Source: Hymenobacter amundsenii (GTDB lineage: Bacteria; Bacteroidota; Bacteroidia; Cytophagales; Hymenobacteraceae). Taken from it: DNA of 64,000 bases. The translations under genes and the position numbers were made by a program. The notes under the pieces were generated by a model that worked only from the letters and a program-made list of their open reading frames with translations, made no database searches and was not told the DNA's origin. Position 1 is the stretch's first letter; each line of letters starts with the position of its first letter. Location: assembly GCF_002204745.1 (NCBI RefSeq), contig NZ_NIRR01000001.1, forward strand, positions 1 to 64,000, written 5' to 3'. Of the stretch, positions 37,309 through 45,682 are shown piece by piece.

Positions 37309-38193
37309 ATGTACACATTCCTGACCACGAGCCCCTGGGCCGACTACGAACTGCTCGACGCGGGCAATTTTGAGAAGCTGGAGCGTTTCGGCCAGCACAT
37401 TCTGGCCCGGCCCGAGCCCCAGGCCATCTGGGACCCGCACCTGCCGGCCTCGGAATGGCAGCGCGCCAACGCCATTTTCACACGCGAGAAAAGCAGCCAG
37501 GAGCGCGGCCAGTGGAAAATAAAGCCCGGCACACCCGAGCAGTGGCACATCAATTACGAGCGGCCCGACGGCCTGAAGCTGCGGTTCCGGCTGGGCATGT
37601 CGTCGTTCAAGCACGTAGGCCTGTTCCCCGAGCAGGACCCCAACTGGCAGTTCATTTACAACGAAACGCGCCGCCGCAAGGCCGCCCAGCCCCGGGTGCT
37701 CAACCTGTTTGCCTACACGGGTGCCGCTACCCTGGCCGCCCGTGCCGCCGGCGCCGACGTTACCCACCTCGACTCGGTGAAGCAGGTCAATTTCTGGGCC
37801 CGCGACAATATGGAAGCCTCGGGCATCGATGGGGTACGTTGGCTGGTAGAAGACGCCATGAAGTACGTGAAGCGCGAAGTGAAGCGCGGCAGCAAGTATC
37901 AAGGCCTCATCCTCGACCCGCCCGCCTACGGCCGCGGCCCCAACGGCGAGAAGTGGCAGCTCGAAGATGAGCTCAACGAAATGCTCAAGCTCTGCCAACA
38001 GCTCCTCGACCCCGAAGACCACTTCTTCCTCGTCAACCTCTACTCGCTCGGGTTCTCGGCCCTTATTCTGGATAACTTGGTGAGCGAGATATTCCCCACG
38101 ATGCGCGACAAGCGGGAAATCGGGGAAATCTACCTCCACGATGCCGGCGCCCGCAAGCTGCCGCTGGGCACATTCTGCCGGTTTGCCACCTAA
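37309..38193 (+). CDS. Class I SAM-dependent methyltransferase, RlmI-like
   Basis: A 294-residue methyltransferase resembling the catalytic part of the RlmI/RlmL 23S rRNA methyltransferase group. VLNLFAYTGAATLAARAAGA is the SAM-binding motif I, LDSVKQVNFWARDN motif II and LILDPPAYGRGPNGEKW carries the D-P-P motif of the base-methylating type. There is no N-terminal PUA domain, so it is shorter than RlmI. The start at 37309 is placed by position and length; the longer frame to 37186 runs through the palindrome. Target base unknown. Confidence 0.88.
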   Translation: MYTFLTTSPWADYELLDAGNFEKLERFGQHILARPEPQAIWDPHLPASEWQRANAIFTREKSSQERGQWKIKPGTPEQWHINYERPDGLKLRFRLGMSSFKHVGLFPEQDPNWQFIYNETRRRKAAQPRVLNLFAYTGAATLAARAAGADVTHLDSVKQVNFWARDNMEASGIDGVRWLVEDAMKYVKREVKRGSKYQGLILDPPAYGRGPNGEKWQLEDELNEMLKLCQQLLDPEDHFFLVNLYSLGFSALILDNLVSEIFPTMRDKREIGEIYLHDAGARKLPLGTFCRFAT

Positions 38194-38199
38194 CTTTTT

Positions 38200-38262
38200 C
38201 GTTTTTCGCTGCTCGTTTTTCGTTTTTCAGCTTCTTGCGTAAGCCAGAAGCGAAAGACCGTA
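38200..38262. repeat. Short tandem gtttttc-rich stretch
   Basis: Between the methyltransferase and Ppx genes the unit cgtttttc(g) occurs about four times at 38193-38230 (tttttcgtttttcgctgctcg and further copies), and an inverted version (cgaaaaacg) occurs at about 38312. No gene is here. Possibly a decayed repeat. Confidence 0.45.
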
Positions 38263-38344
38263 CCGGTTATTCGGACGAGTCAAACCCAGTAAGCTAACAG
38301 AGCCGCTTGATCCGAAAAACGAATAACAAAAAAAGAACAACCCA

Positions 38345-39280
38345 ATGACTCACCGCCGCCTCGCCCTCATCGATATGGGCACTAACACATTTCACCTGCT
38401 GATTGTGGAGTTGCCCGCAGCTGGCCAGACCCAGCCGCGCACCCTGTTGCGGACCAAAGTGGGTGTGCGGCTGGGCGAGGGCGGCATCAGCGCGGGCCGC
38501 ATTGCCGAGGCTGCCTACGAGCGGGCTTTGCACGCGGTGGCCGGGTTTCGGGAAGAAATGGAGCTGCACGAGGTAACGGACGTGCGGGCCACGGCCACCA
38601 GCGCCATGCGCGTGGCCCAGAACGGCCCCGAACTGGTCAAGGATATCTTCGACCAGTCGGGTATTCAGGTGGAAATTATTGGTGGCGACCGGGAGGCGGA
38701 GCTGATTTGCGCCGGCGTGCGCCAGGCCGTGCCGCTGGGTTCCGAGCACCACCTGATCATGGACATCGGCGGCGGCTCGGTCGAGTTCATCATTGCCAAT
38801 GCCACCACTATTTTCTGGAAGCGCAGCTTCGAAATTGGCGCCCAGCGTCTGCTCGACCAGTTTTTCCCGGACCCCAGCGGCGTCATTACCGCCGAGGCCG
38901 TGGCCTGGGAAAAGGAGTATCTGGCTTCCAAGCTTGCCCCGCTCACGGCCGCCCTGGCCGAGTTCCGGCCCGTAAGCCTGGTGGGCGCGTCGGGCAGTTT
39001 CGACAGCCTAGCCGACATGCAGCTGGGCCGCCTACGCTCCGAAGCCGAGCTGCCACCCTGCACCGAACTGGACCTAGCCAGCTTCCGCCGCAGCTACGCC
39101 CAACTATTGGTGCTACCCCACGAAGAGCGAAAAAACCTGCCCGGCATCCTGCCCATGCGCGCCGATATGCTGGTAGTGGCTGGCATCCTCATCGAGTACG
39201 TACTGGAGTTGACCGGCATTACCCGCATTCGCACCTCGGCCTACGCCCTCAAAGAAGGCTTGCTGGCCGAAATGCTGTAA
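38345..39280 (+). CDS. Ppx/GppA-family phosphatase
   Basis: A 311-residue member of the exopolyphosphatase/guanosine pentaphosphatase family. It carries LIDMGTNTFHLLIVE (phosphate-1 motif), GDREAELICAGV, MDIGGGSVEFII and LVGASGSFDSLADM in the ASKHA order. It is the short, single-core version without the C-terminal HD-like domain. It would degrade polyphosphate or pppGpp in the cytoplasm. It lies downstream of the methyltransferase on the same strand, 151 bases away, followed by a GC-rich palindrome. Confidence 0.92.
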   Translation: MTHRRLALIDMGTNTFHLLIVELPAAGQTQPRTLLRTKVGVRLGEGGISAGRIAEAAYERALHAVAGFREEMELHEVTDVRATATSAMRVAQNGPELVKDIFDQSGIQVEIIGGDREAELICAGVRQAVPLGSEHHLIMDIGGGSVEFIIANATTIFWKRSFEIGAQRLLDQFFPDPSGVITAEAVAWEKEYLASKLAPLTAALAEFRPVSLVGASGSFDSLADMQLGRLRSEAELPPCTELDLASFRRSYAQLLVLPHEERKNLPGILPMRADMLVVAGILIEYVLELTGITRIRTSAYALKEGLLAEML

Positions 39281-39293
39281 GGCGTATCATGGT

Positions 39294-39380
39294 GTAGGGG
39301 CGGGGCTTGCTCCCGCCCGTCGCCCGCATCGTTTCACCGATTCCATTCTGGCGGCGGGTGGGGGCAAGCCCCGCTCCTAC
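39294..39380. repeat. GC-rich palindromic repeat, second copy
   Basis: Arms at about 39294-39323 and 39350-39380 (gtaggggcggggcttgc and gcaagccccgctcctac) pair nearly perfectly. The inner sequence matches the inner arms of the palindrome at 37150-37306, without the outer promoter-like part. It lies between the Ppx and Ldh genes. Confidence 0.85.
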
Positions 39381-39401
39381 CTGCTCTCTCCCAGTTAGCC
39401 C

Positions 39402-40469
39402 ATGACCACCACCCTCCCCTACGCCCAGCTTTTTACCTTCGCCGAAAACGTGTTTCGCGCCATGGGCTGCCCCGAGGAGGACGCGACGCTGGCCACCGAA
39501 ACGCTACTCTCTGCCGATTTGCGGGGCATCGATTCGCACGGCGTGGCGCGGCTAATTGGCTACGTGCGCCTCTGGGAAGCCGGCCGCATCAACGTCACGC
39601 CCCGGGTGGGCGTGACGTATGAAACGCCCAGCACGGCCGTAGTGGACGGGGATGGGGGGCTGGGGCTGGTGGTAGGACCGCGGGCCATGAGGGTGGCGCT
39701 AGACAAGGCCCGGCAGGTGGGCACGGGCTGGGTATCGGTGAAGAACTCCAACCACTTCGGCATTGCCGGCTACCACGCCATGCAGGCACTGGCCCACGAC
39801 ATGATCGGTATCGCCATGACCAACGCCTCGCCCTTGGTAGCGCCCACCTACTCGCTGGAACGGCTGCTGGGCACCAACCCCATTGCCGTGGCTGTGCCCG
39901 CCGGCGAGCAGCCCGATTTCGTGCTCGACATGGCCACTACCACTGCCGCCAACGGCAAGCTTGAAATTGCCCAGCGCAAGCAGCAGCCCATCCCTGAAGG
40001 CTGGGCCCAGGACGCGGCCGGGGCGGGCTCCACAGATCCTAACGCCGTAAAAAACGGTGGGGCCCTGCTCCCACTTGGCGGCGCTACCGGCTCGCACAAG
40101 GGCTACGGGTTGGGCGCGGTGGTTGATATATTCTCAGCTGTGCTCAGCGGGGCCAATTACGGCCCCTGGGTGCCACCTTTCGTGGCCTTCCTGCAACCTG
40201 CCGCCAACCCCGTGGGCCAGGGGCTGGGCCATTTCTTCGGGGCTATGCGCGTCGACGCATTCCGCCCCGCCGACGAGTTCAAAGCCCACATGGACAACTG
40301 GATCAGTACTTTCCGGGCGGCCCAGGCAGTGGAAGGCCACCAAGTCCTTATTCCCGGCGACCCGGAGCGCGACACCGCTGCCATCCGGCTGATTGAAGGT
40401 ATTCCGCTGCTCGGTCCGGTAATGCAGGACCTGGAAAGTTTAGGCAGCAAGTTGGGCGTGCAGTTATAG
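39402..40469 (+). CDS. Ldh-family (malate/L-lactate dehydrogenase type) oxidoreductase
   Basis: A 355-residue NAD(P)-dependent oxidoreductase of the YlbC/ComC/malate-L-lactate dehydrogenase family, which is unrelated to classical LDH. Motifs: DLRGIDSHGVARL, VSVKNSNHFGIAGYHA, LLGTNPIAVAVPAGEQPDFV, DMATTTAANGKLE and HKGYGLGAVVDIFSAVLSG. Members reduce 2-oxo acids such as oxaloacetate, sulfopyruvate or ureidoglycolate; the substrate here is open. It ends at a strong bidirectional terminator shared with the L,D-transpeptidase gene. Confidence 0.92.
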   Translation: MTTTLPYAQLFTFAENVFRAMGCPEEDATLATETLLSADLRGIDSHGVARLIGYVRLWEAGRINVTPRVGVTYETPSTAVVDGDGGLGLVVGPRAMRVALDKARQVGTGWVSVKNSNHFGIAGYHAMQALAHDMIGIAMTNASPLVAPTYSLERLLGTNPIAVAVPAGEQPDFVLDMATTTAANGKLEIAQRKQQPIPEGWAQDAAGAGSTDPNAVKNGGALLPLGGATGSHKGYGLGAVVDIFSAVLSGANYGPWVPPFVAFLQPAANPVGQGLGHFFGAMRVDAFRPADEFKAHMDNWISTFRAAQAVEGHQVLIPGDPERDTAAIRLIEGIPLLGPVMQDLESLGSKLGVQL

Positions 40470-40491
40470 CCCAGCGTTTTCATTTAGCACC

Positions 40492-40535
40492 ATAACCAAA
40501 AGCGCCCCTCCGAATAGAGGGGCGCTTTTGGTTAT
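40492..40535. terminator. Bidirectional terminator
   Basis: A perfect 20-base stem (ataaccaaaagcgcccctc/gaggggcgcttttggttat) with A and T flanks on both strands lies between the convergent Ldh-family and L,D-transpeptidase genes. Confidence 0.92.
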
Positions 40536-40559
40536 TCAAGCTTCCTGCACCGAACTGGA

Positions 40560-41387
40560 TCAGATCATCTGGTTGGTATTGAGCAGCGTGCTCATGGCTA
40601 CTTCCTCGTTCAGATACTTGGAAGAATAGCGGGTATCGGGGCCATTGATGAACATAGTGGTCTGGCCGCCGATAGATTCAATGATGGCGTCTTTCTGGTC
40701 CATGGGTAGGGCAGGGCAGCCGAGGCTGCGGCCCAGGCGGCCATTCTGGCGGATAAAATCCTCACTCACGTAATCGGCACCGTGCATCACGACGGAGCGC
40801 ATGAGGGCGTTGGTGTTGTAACCTTCATCGAGGCCAGCCAGCTTGAGCGAACGGCCGTGCTTACCCACATACTCGCCCTCAGTCACATAGAAACCCAGGC
40901 TGCTCATGTTCGACTCGTTCTCGTTAGAGAAATTGGTCGCCATGTTTTCGCCGGAGTTGTGGCCGTGGGCTACCAGCGTGTGGAACTTCACCTGCTTGGA
41001 TTCCAGATCGAGCACCCAAAGGCGTTTTTCGGTGGAGGGCAGACCGAAGTCGACAACCGTCAACATTTCTTTGTCACCGATTTTGCCATCTTTTTCGAGG
41101 TTGAGGTAACCAGTCATGGCCTTCTCAAATACCTCGAAACGCAGCCCCTGGTTTTCCACCTGCAAGTCGCGGTAGAGGTCGTGCAACTTCTGATCGAAGA
41201 TGTGGGCTTTGGTAAAAGCAACCGAAGGAACGTGCGTTTTTACGCTCGCAGCAGCCTTGGAGGGCGTTACCGGAGCAGCTAACGGCGTGGCCATAAATAA
41301 GGCAGCCACAAAAGGTAGCACCCGACGGACCATGCGACGCGATTTTAGCTTCAGCCGCTGACGGCTAACTACACTTTTATTTTCCAT
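40560..41387 (-). CDS. L,D-transpeptidase-like (YkuD_2) exported protein, paralogue 1
   Basis: A 275-residue protein with a basic N-terminus and a membrane/signal segment (about residues 22-42). The catalytic domain of the murein L,D-transpeptidase YkuD_2 type follows: MLTVVDFGLPSTEKRLWVLD, TLVAHGHNSGENMATNFSN, SLGFYVTEGEYVGKHGRSLK, VVMHGADYV and the catalytic Cys in GRLGRSLGCPALP. It would act in the periplasm on cell-wall peptides. The ATG at 41387 (MENKSVV) is chosen; the frame to 41576 extends into AT-richer intergenic DNA. Confidence 0.88.
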   Translation of the reverse strand: MENKSVVSRQRLKLKSRRMVRRVLPFVAALFMATPLAAPVTPSKAAASVKTHVPSVAFTKAHIFDQKLHDLYRDLQVENQGLRFEVFEKAMTGYLNLEKDGKIGDKEMLTVVDFGLPSTEKRLWVLDLESKQVKFHTLVAHGHNSGENMATNFSNENESNMSSLGFYVTEGEYVGKHGRSLKLAGLDEGYNTNALMRSVVMHGADYVSEDFIRQNGRLGRSLGCPALPMDQKDAIIESIGGQTTMFINGPDTRYSSKYLNEEVAMSTLLNTNQMI

Positions 41388-41689
41388 CGACACAGTTATT
41401 TTTCGGTTGCAGAAAGGGGCCACGCGCACACGTCCCGCCTGAGTGACTGTATACGCAGCGGCTCCGATGACGGTTGAATAAAGATTAGTCCGACCCGACA
41501 AACCATAAACATAGCCGTTGCCTAATTGATTCCCCGGCCCAGTGTAATTGGCCAAAGGAAGACCGCTATCCGGCAATACAACATTGGTGTTTTACTATTA
41601 AATATCCCGATTTTAGATGCTCCAATTCTGCTCTTTCATGCGCACCCCGCGCCGCTGATTTTTCCACAACCAATTCCCACAATTCCCAC
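41388..41689. other. Divergent intergenic region of 302 bases
   Basis: The region between paralogue 1 and the amylase gene is less GC-rich than the coding DNA around it. It must contain the promoters of both genes, but I see no exact TAnnTTTG box and no hairpin. No gene-like frame is present. Confidence 0.55.
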
Positions 41690-44056
41690 ATGCACACAAG
41701 TACCAATTCGTGGTGGCGCAAGCTCACCCTGGCCGCGGCTGCCCTTTTCGTTCTGGTTGGCCACCCGGCCCAAGCCCAAAAAGTAGTCCTGCAGGGCTAC
41801 TGGTGGGACTACTGGAACACCAACTACCCCAACGGTTGGGCTAACTACATTGCCCTGCTGGCCCCGCGCCTCAAAGCCATGGGCATTGATGCCGTCTGGC
41901 TGCCGCCGAGCATCAAGAATGGCAACCAGGGCAACGGCTACTCGCCCTTCGATAACTACGACCTCGGCGACAAGTACCAGAAGGGCTTCACTGCTACCCG
42001 CCTGGGCAACAAGGATGAGCTGCTGCGGGCCGTAGCCGTACTCCACGCCAACGGCATTGAGGTGGTCCAGGACATCGTGCTCAACCACAACGACGGGGCC
42101 GGCTCCCAGACCGGGGCCGGCGGCCCCGACCCGGCCGCCTGGGAGGATGGCTCGACCAGCAAGTATAAAAACTTCCGGTACGTGAGCTACACCAAGCCCG
42201 CCACCAGCGAAACGGCCGCCAATTACTTGGCCCGCAACGGCCGCTTCGCCAAGAACTGGCAGAATTTCAATCCTAACCCCGGCAACAACTCCACCTCCGG
42301 CGACTGGAACGCGGTGTACTTCGGACCCGACGTGAGCTATTACAACGGCTCCTACGGCCAGAGCTCCAACGCCACCTTCAACCCCACCCAAACCGCCGAC
42401 TACATGCGCAACAACGTGCGCGACTGGCTGGTGTGGTACAAGAAGCAGGAGGGCTTCGATGGCGTGCGGATGGACGCCGTGAAGCACTTCCCCGATTTCG
42501 CTTCCGAGGATTTCCTTTACAACCTGCAAACCAACGCCGGCTGGGCTAACGGCGGGGCCACCATGTACGCCGTGGGCGAATGGGTGGGCAGCAGCGGCCA
42601 GATGGACGGCTGGGTGGCCAACGTGCAAAACCGGGCCGGCACCTTCGACTTTTCGCTGCGTAATGCCCTGTACAGCATCGTGAGCGGGGGCGGCAACTAC
42701 GACCTTGGCTCGCTACCCGGCTCCCAGCAGAACACGCGGGTGGTCAACATCAACGGCACCTATGTGCACCGTACGGTACCCTTCGTGAACAACCACGACA
42801 CGTTCCGGCCCCAGCTCTCAACCGATGGCAACTACACCGGCTGGAACACTGGCTCGGAACTGGCCCCGCACATCGAGCCCTCCGACCCACGCATTTCGGC
42901 CGCCTACGCTGCCGCGCTGGCCGTCGATGGCTCGCCCCAGATTTTCTTCGAGGATTTATTCAACATTGGCAGCACCGGCAAGCGCTTCTCGCACCAGCCC
43001 ACCAGTACGGTTGATCTACCTCAGCGTTCCGACATCGAAAACCTGATTTGGTGCCACCAGAACCTGCATTTCAAGGACGGTGCTTACAAAGTGCGCTGGC
43101 AGGCTGCCGACCACCTCGTGATTGAGCGCAGCACCAAAGCCATCATCGGCATCAACGACAACTTCACGACCTGGCAGAACAGCACCGTTTCCTGCGATTT
43201 CGCGCCCGGCACCGTGCTCAAGGACTACTCCGGGGCTAACGGCACGGCCACCGTCACGGTGAGCGGCTCCCAGACGGTGAGCATCAACACGCCGCCCTGC
43301 AACGGCACGGCCGCCAGCGGCCGCCGCGGCTACTCGGTGTGGGCCCCCACGGGCATCGGCACCAACTATAACCGCGCCGCCCTGGCCACCACCCAGGAGT
43401 GGGAGTTAGCCGATGATCTGGGCGACTCGCACGCTTCGTCGTTGAAGCAGGGCGGGCAACTGCCAGCCGCTTCCGTGGCCTACCGCACGGCGGGCCGTAT
43501 TTACGTGGCCTCGGGCAAGACGATTACTTACACCCTCTTCCCTACCGATGCCACGCGCAGTCTGGCCATGGAGTTGGTGAGCAGCACGGGCAGCATCCTG
43601 AGTAGCAAAACCGGCACCGGCAACCTAACCGGCACCTATTCGCCCACGGCCACCGGCTGGATCACGCTGCGGGCCAAGAACGCCTCCACGGCCAACCCCG
43701 CCCAGCGCGCCTTTATCAAAGCCACCTACACCGCCCCGGCCGTGCTCACCAGCACCGCTTTGCGCGAAAGCACCGTTACGGCCACCACCACGGCCGCGCC
43801 CACCGGCACCGACCTGCTGGTGTACCCCAACCCTACCAGCGCCGAGCGCATCGATGTGGTACTCCAGACGCCCCGCGACCTGACCGCCACCCTGCGCCTG
43901 CTCGACCTCACCGGCCGCCTCGTGCACGAGCAGCGCGTGCGCCTCTACCCCGGCTCCACCGAGCAGCGCCTGAATCTGGGCCGCGCCCTACCCGCTGGCG
44001 TGTACCAGCTCAGCGTCCCGGAACTGAACCTCAGCCGGAAAGTAGTGGTGCGGTAA
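41690..44056 (+). CDS. Secreted GH13 alpha-amylase with type IX sorting domain
   Basis: A 788-residue extracellular starch-degrading enzyme. Order: signal peptide (residues 1-29, ending PAQAQ), GH13 TIM barrel (about 30-460), beta-rich region, and a C-terminal sorting domain. Barrel motifs: VVQDIVLNHN, the nucleophile in FDGVRMDAVKHF, the acid/base in YAVGEWVGSS and the third carboxylate region FVNNHDTFRP. The last about 75 residues (LLVYPNPTSAER... ending SRKVVVR) form a type IX secretion/Por-type sorting signal, so the enzyme is exported and probably anchored at the surface. It is monocistronic with its own terminator. Confidence 0.95.
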   Translation: MHTSTNSWWRKLTLAAAALFVLVGHPAQAQKVVLQGYWWDYWNTNYPNGWANYIALLAPRLKAMGIDAVWLPPSIKNGNQGNGYSPFDNYDLGDKYQKGFTATRLGNKDELLRAVAVLHANGIEVVQDIVLNHNDGAGSQTGAGGPDPAAWEDGSTSKYKNFRYVSYTKPATSETAANYLARNGRFAKNWQNFNPNPGNNSTSGDWNAVYFGPDVSYYNGSYGQSSNATFNPTQTADYMRNNVRDWLVWYKKQEGFDGVRMDAVKHFPDFASEDFLYNLQTNAGWANGGATMYAVGEWVGSSGQMDGWVANVQNRAGTFDFSLRNALYSIVSGGGNYDLGSLPGSQQNTRVVNINGTYVHRTVPFVNNHDTFRPQLSTDGNYTGWNTGSELAPHIEPSDPRISAAYAAALAVDGSPQIFFEDLFNIGSTGKRFSHQPTSTVDLPQRSDIENLIWCHQNLHFKDGAYKVRWQAADHLVIERSTKAIIGINDNFTTWQNSTVSCDFAPGTVLKDYSGANGTATVTVSGSQTVSINTPPCNGTAASGRRGYSVWAPTGIGTNYNRAALATTQEWELADDLGDSHASSLKQGGQLPAASVAYRTAGRIYVASGKTITYTLFPTDATRSLAMELVSSTGSILSSKTGTGNLTGTYSPTATGWITLRAKNASTANPAQRAFIKATYTAPAVLTSTALRESTVTATTTAAPTGTDLLVYPNPTSAERIDVVLQTPRDLTATLRLLDLTGRLVHEQRVRLYPGSTEQRLNLGRALPAGVYQLSVPELNLSRKVVVR

Positions 44057-44081
44057 GTTGCCCCACTCTTTCAAGCCAAAA

Positions 44082-44117
44082 GAAAGCCCCGTTGGAATAT
44101 TCCGGCGGGGCTCTTTC
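44082..44117 (+). terminator. Terminator of the amylase gene
   Basis: gaaagccccg pairs with cggggctcttt around a loop containing ttggaatattcc, 25 bases after the amylase stop. The T-rich tail is short. Confidence 0.8.
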
Positions 44118-44175
44118 AATATAATTGTACCCTGGATGGGCGCTCTATCTACAGCAGAAAAGGGGCCGCGAGCTT

Positions 44176-44203
44176 GTAGCGCGAAGCTCCAGCTTCGCGT
44201 ACC
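44176..44203. repeat. Small palindrome gcgcgaagct/agcttcgcgt
   Basis: A nearly perfect ten-base inverted repeat with a two-base spacer lies between the amylase and transpeptidase-like paralogue 2 genes. It has no T tract and may be a remnant of a dispersed repeat. Confidence 0.55.
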
Positions 44204-44245
44204 GTTGCCAGGCGTAAACTTGGCGATGTAGTGCGTTTCAACTTC

Positions 44246-45118
44246 CTACCGCCACCCCTGCGCCGCCAGTTGCCGGGCGGCCCCGGCAGCATCGAGCCAC
44301 TTCGATTCGAGGCCGGGGCCGCTGAGGTAGAGGCAGCCGCCCTCACCCACGGCGCTGATGATGGCGCGGTACTGGTCGGGGGGCAGGGCGGGACAGCCGC
44401 GACTGTTGCCGGTTTGGCCGTAACGTTGCAGGTAGGCGCGGCTCACGTAATCGGCCGAGTGGAGCACCACGTAGCGGCGCAGGGCGTTGTCGTTCTGGCC
44501 CGGATCGAGGCCGCGCAGGCGGCGCGAGAGGCCGTGTTTGCCCTGGTAGGTATCCTGGGTGCGGTAGAAGCCCAGAGCTGTGCAGGCCGATTTGATGGTG
44601 TTGGAGAAGTGCCGCGCCCGCAGCTGCCCCGAGCCGCGACCGTGAGCCACCGGGCTGCGGTGCAGCACGGTACCCGCCCGTAAATCGAGAACCCACAAGC
44701 GGGGTTCAGAAGAAGGCAGATCCATATCGGCTACAGCCAGCACACCGGGGCGACTGATTTTACCGGCTTGGCGCAGATTGAGGTAGCCCACGCAGGCCCG
44801 CTCCAATACTTCGGGCCGCAGCGCGGCAGCCTCCGAGCCAAGCTGGCGGTGCAGCTCCGCTACGGCCGCGTGCAGTTGCGTCGGCACGTTTTCCAGGGAT
44901 GCCACCGGCGTGAGGGCCATCGAATCGGGCACCGCGGGCGTAGCGGCAGCCCGGAAAACGGAATCAGCCGCGGCTGCCCGCACAGACGGGATGGAGCGCG
45001 CCGGTACTTCGCCCCCGGCCGACTGGCAGCCCGATAATGCGCTGCTTAGCCCGAGGGCCAGCCCCAAAAGTGAAGAATAACGGCGGCAGGAACGGGCAGA
45101 CAGTTTCAGGAAAGACAT
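44246..45118 (-). CDS. L,D-transpeptidase-like (YkuD_2) lipoprotein, paralogue 2
   Basis: A 290-residue protein with a lipoprotein signal (lipobox LSGC at about residue 30) and the same catalytic domain as paralogue 1: LAVADMDLPSSEPRLWVLDL, SPVAHGRGSGQLRARHFSN, ALGFYRTQDTYQGKHGLSRR, VVLHSADYV and catalytic Cys in GNSRGCPALP. The lipid anchor suggests outer-membrane or periplasmic attachment, in contrast to paralogue 1. The start at 45118 is preferred over a frame to 45151. It converges with the amylase gene. Confidence 0.88.
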   Translation of the reverse strand: MSFLKLSARSCRRYSSLLGLALGLSSALSGCQSAGGEVPARSIPSVRAAAADSVFRAAATPAVPDSMALTPVASLENVPTQLHAAVAELHRQLGSEAAALRPEVLERACVGYLNLRQAGKISRPGVLAVADMDLPSSEPRLWVLDLRAGTVLHRSPVAHGRGSGQLRARHFSNTIKSACTALGFYRTQDTYQGKHGLSRRLRGLDPGQNDNALRRYVVLHSADYVSRAYLQRYGQTGNSRGCPALPPDQYRAIISAVGEGGCLYLSGPGLESKWLDAAGAARQLAAQGWR

Positions 45119-45299
45119 GGGCAACGGCGGAATGGTCGCCAAAATCCGCATTTAGGACGCCGGATGCAAATACAATCTGCCGTATTATGGTTGGTGTGGC
45201 CGGGCTGATTCGGCGCCGACGCAGGCCGAGTCAGGTAGGGTCAACCGCTCAGCGCCGCGACACGAAGCAAAGTGCTTCGGTTGTCGTTGTCGGTAAAGC

Positions 45300-45336
45300 A
45301 AAAAATCTGCTTCCTGGCTTAGGAAGCAGATTTTTT
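45300..45336 (-). terminator. Terminator at the end of the DUF4331-TonB locus
   Basis: A perfect 16-base stem (aaaaaatctgcttcct/aggaagcagatttttt) with a five-base loop. It begins two bases after the stop codon of the 69-residue ORF. It can work in both directions and separates the locus from transpeptidase paralogue 2. Confidence 0.9.
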
Positions 45337-45338
45337 GG

Positions 45339-45548
45339 TTACCAGCGCTTGCCGGAGGCGTAGGGCGTGGAGCGGGCATGGGTGCGGCAATGGGACTGGG
45401 CCTTAAATTCCTGGCTGCGGCGTTGCGCCCCCAAGGGTGGCACGGGTGGTCCGCCGGATTCAAAGACGGGCTCGATGCTACTGGCGGTCAGCGTTTGCTG
45501 CACTATGGCCTGGATAGCGGAAGAAGTAGAAAGGGAGAAGAAAGACAT
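45339..45548 (-). CDS. Small ORF of 69 residues, uncertain
   Basis: Starts MSFFSLSTSSAIQAIVQQ and ends ...STPYASGKRW. It has one Cys, a Pro-rich middle (GGPPVPPLG) and a basic C-terminus. It matches no family I recognise. It is kept because it lies on the same strand 134 bases behind the TonB receptor and its stop codon abuts a perfect terminator, as expected for the last gene of an operon. It could be a chance frame. Confidence 0.4.
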   Translation of the reverse strand: MSFFSLSTSSAIQAIVQQTLTASSIEPVFESGGPPVPPLGAQRRSQEFKAQSHCRTHARSTPYASGKRW

Positions 45549-45682
45549 GGTTTAGGAAGTTGAAAGTGAAAAATTGGGGAGCCTATCGGTGCGGTTGCCG
45601 CAACACATGGGGCGTTGGCGCATCCCGGCGGCTCCCCATTGGATATAGCTGAGCACTACCGTTTCCGACGGCGGCCCGCAGC

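Noticed and set aside
41690-44056. Amylase as part of a SusCD polysaccharide utilisation locus
   Set aside because: No SusC/SusD pair or regulator is adjacent; the nearest TonB receptor has no SusD partner and belongs to the HupE/DUF4331 run.
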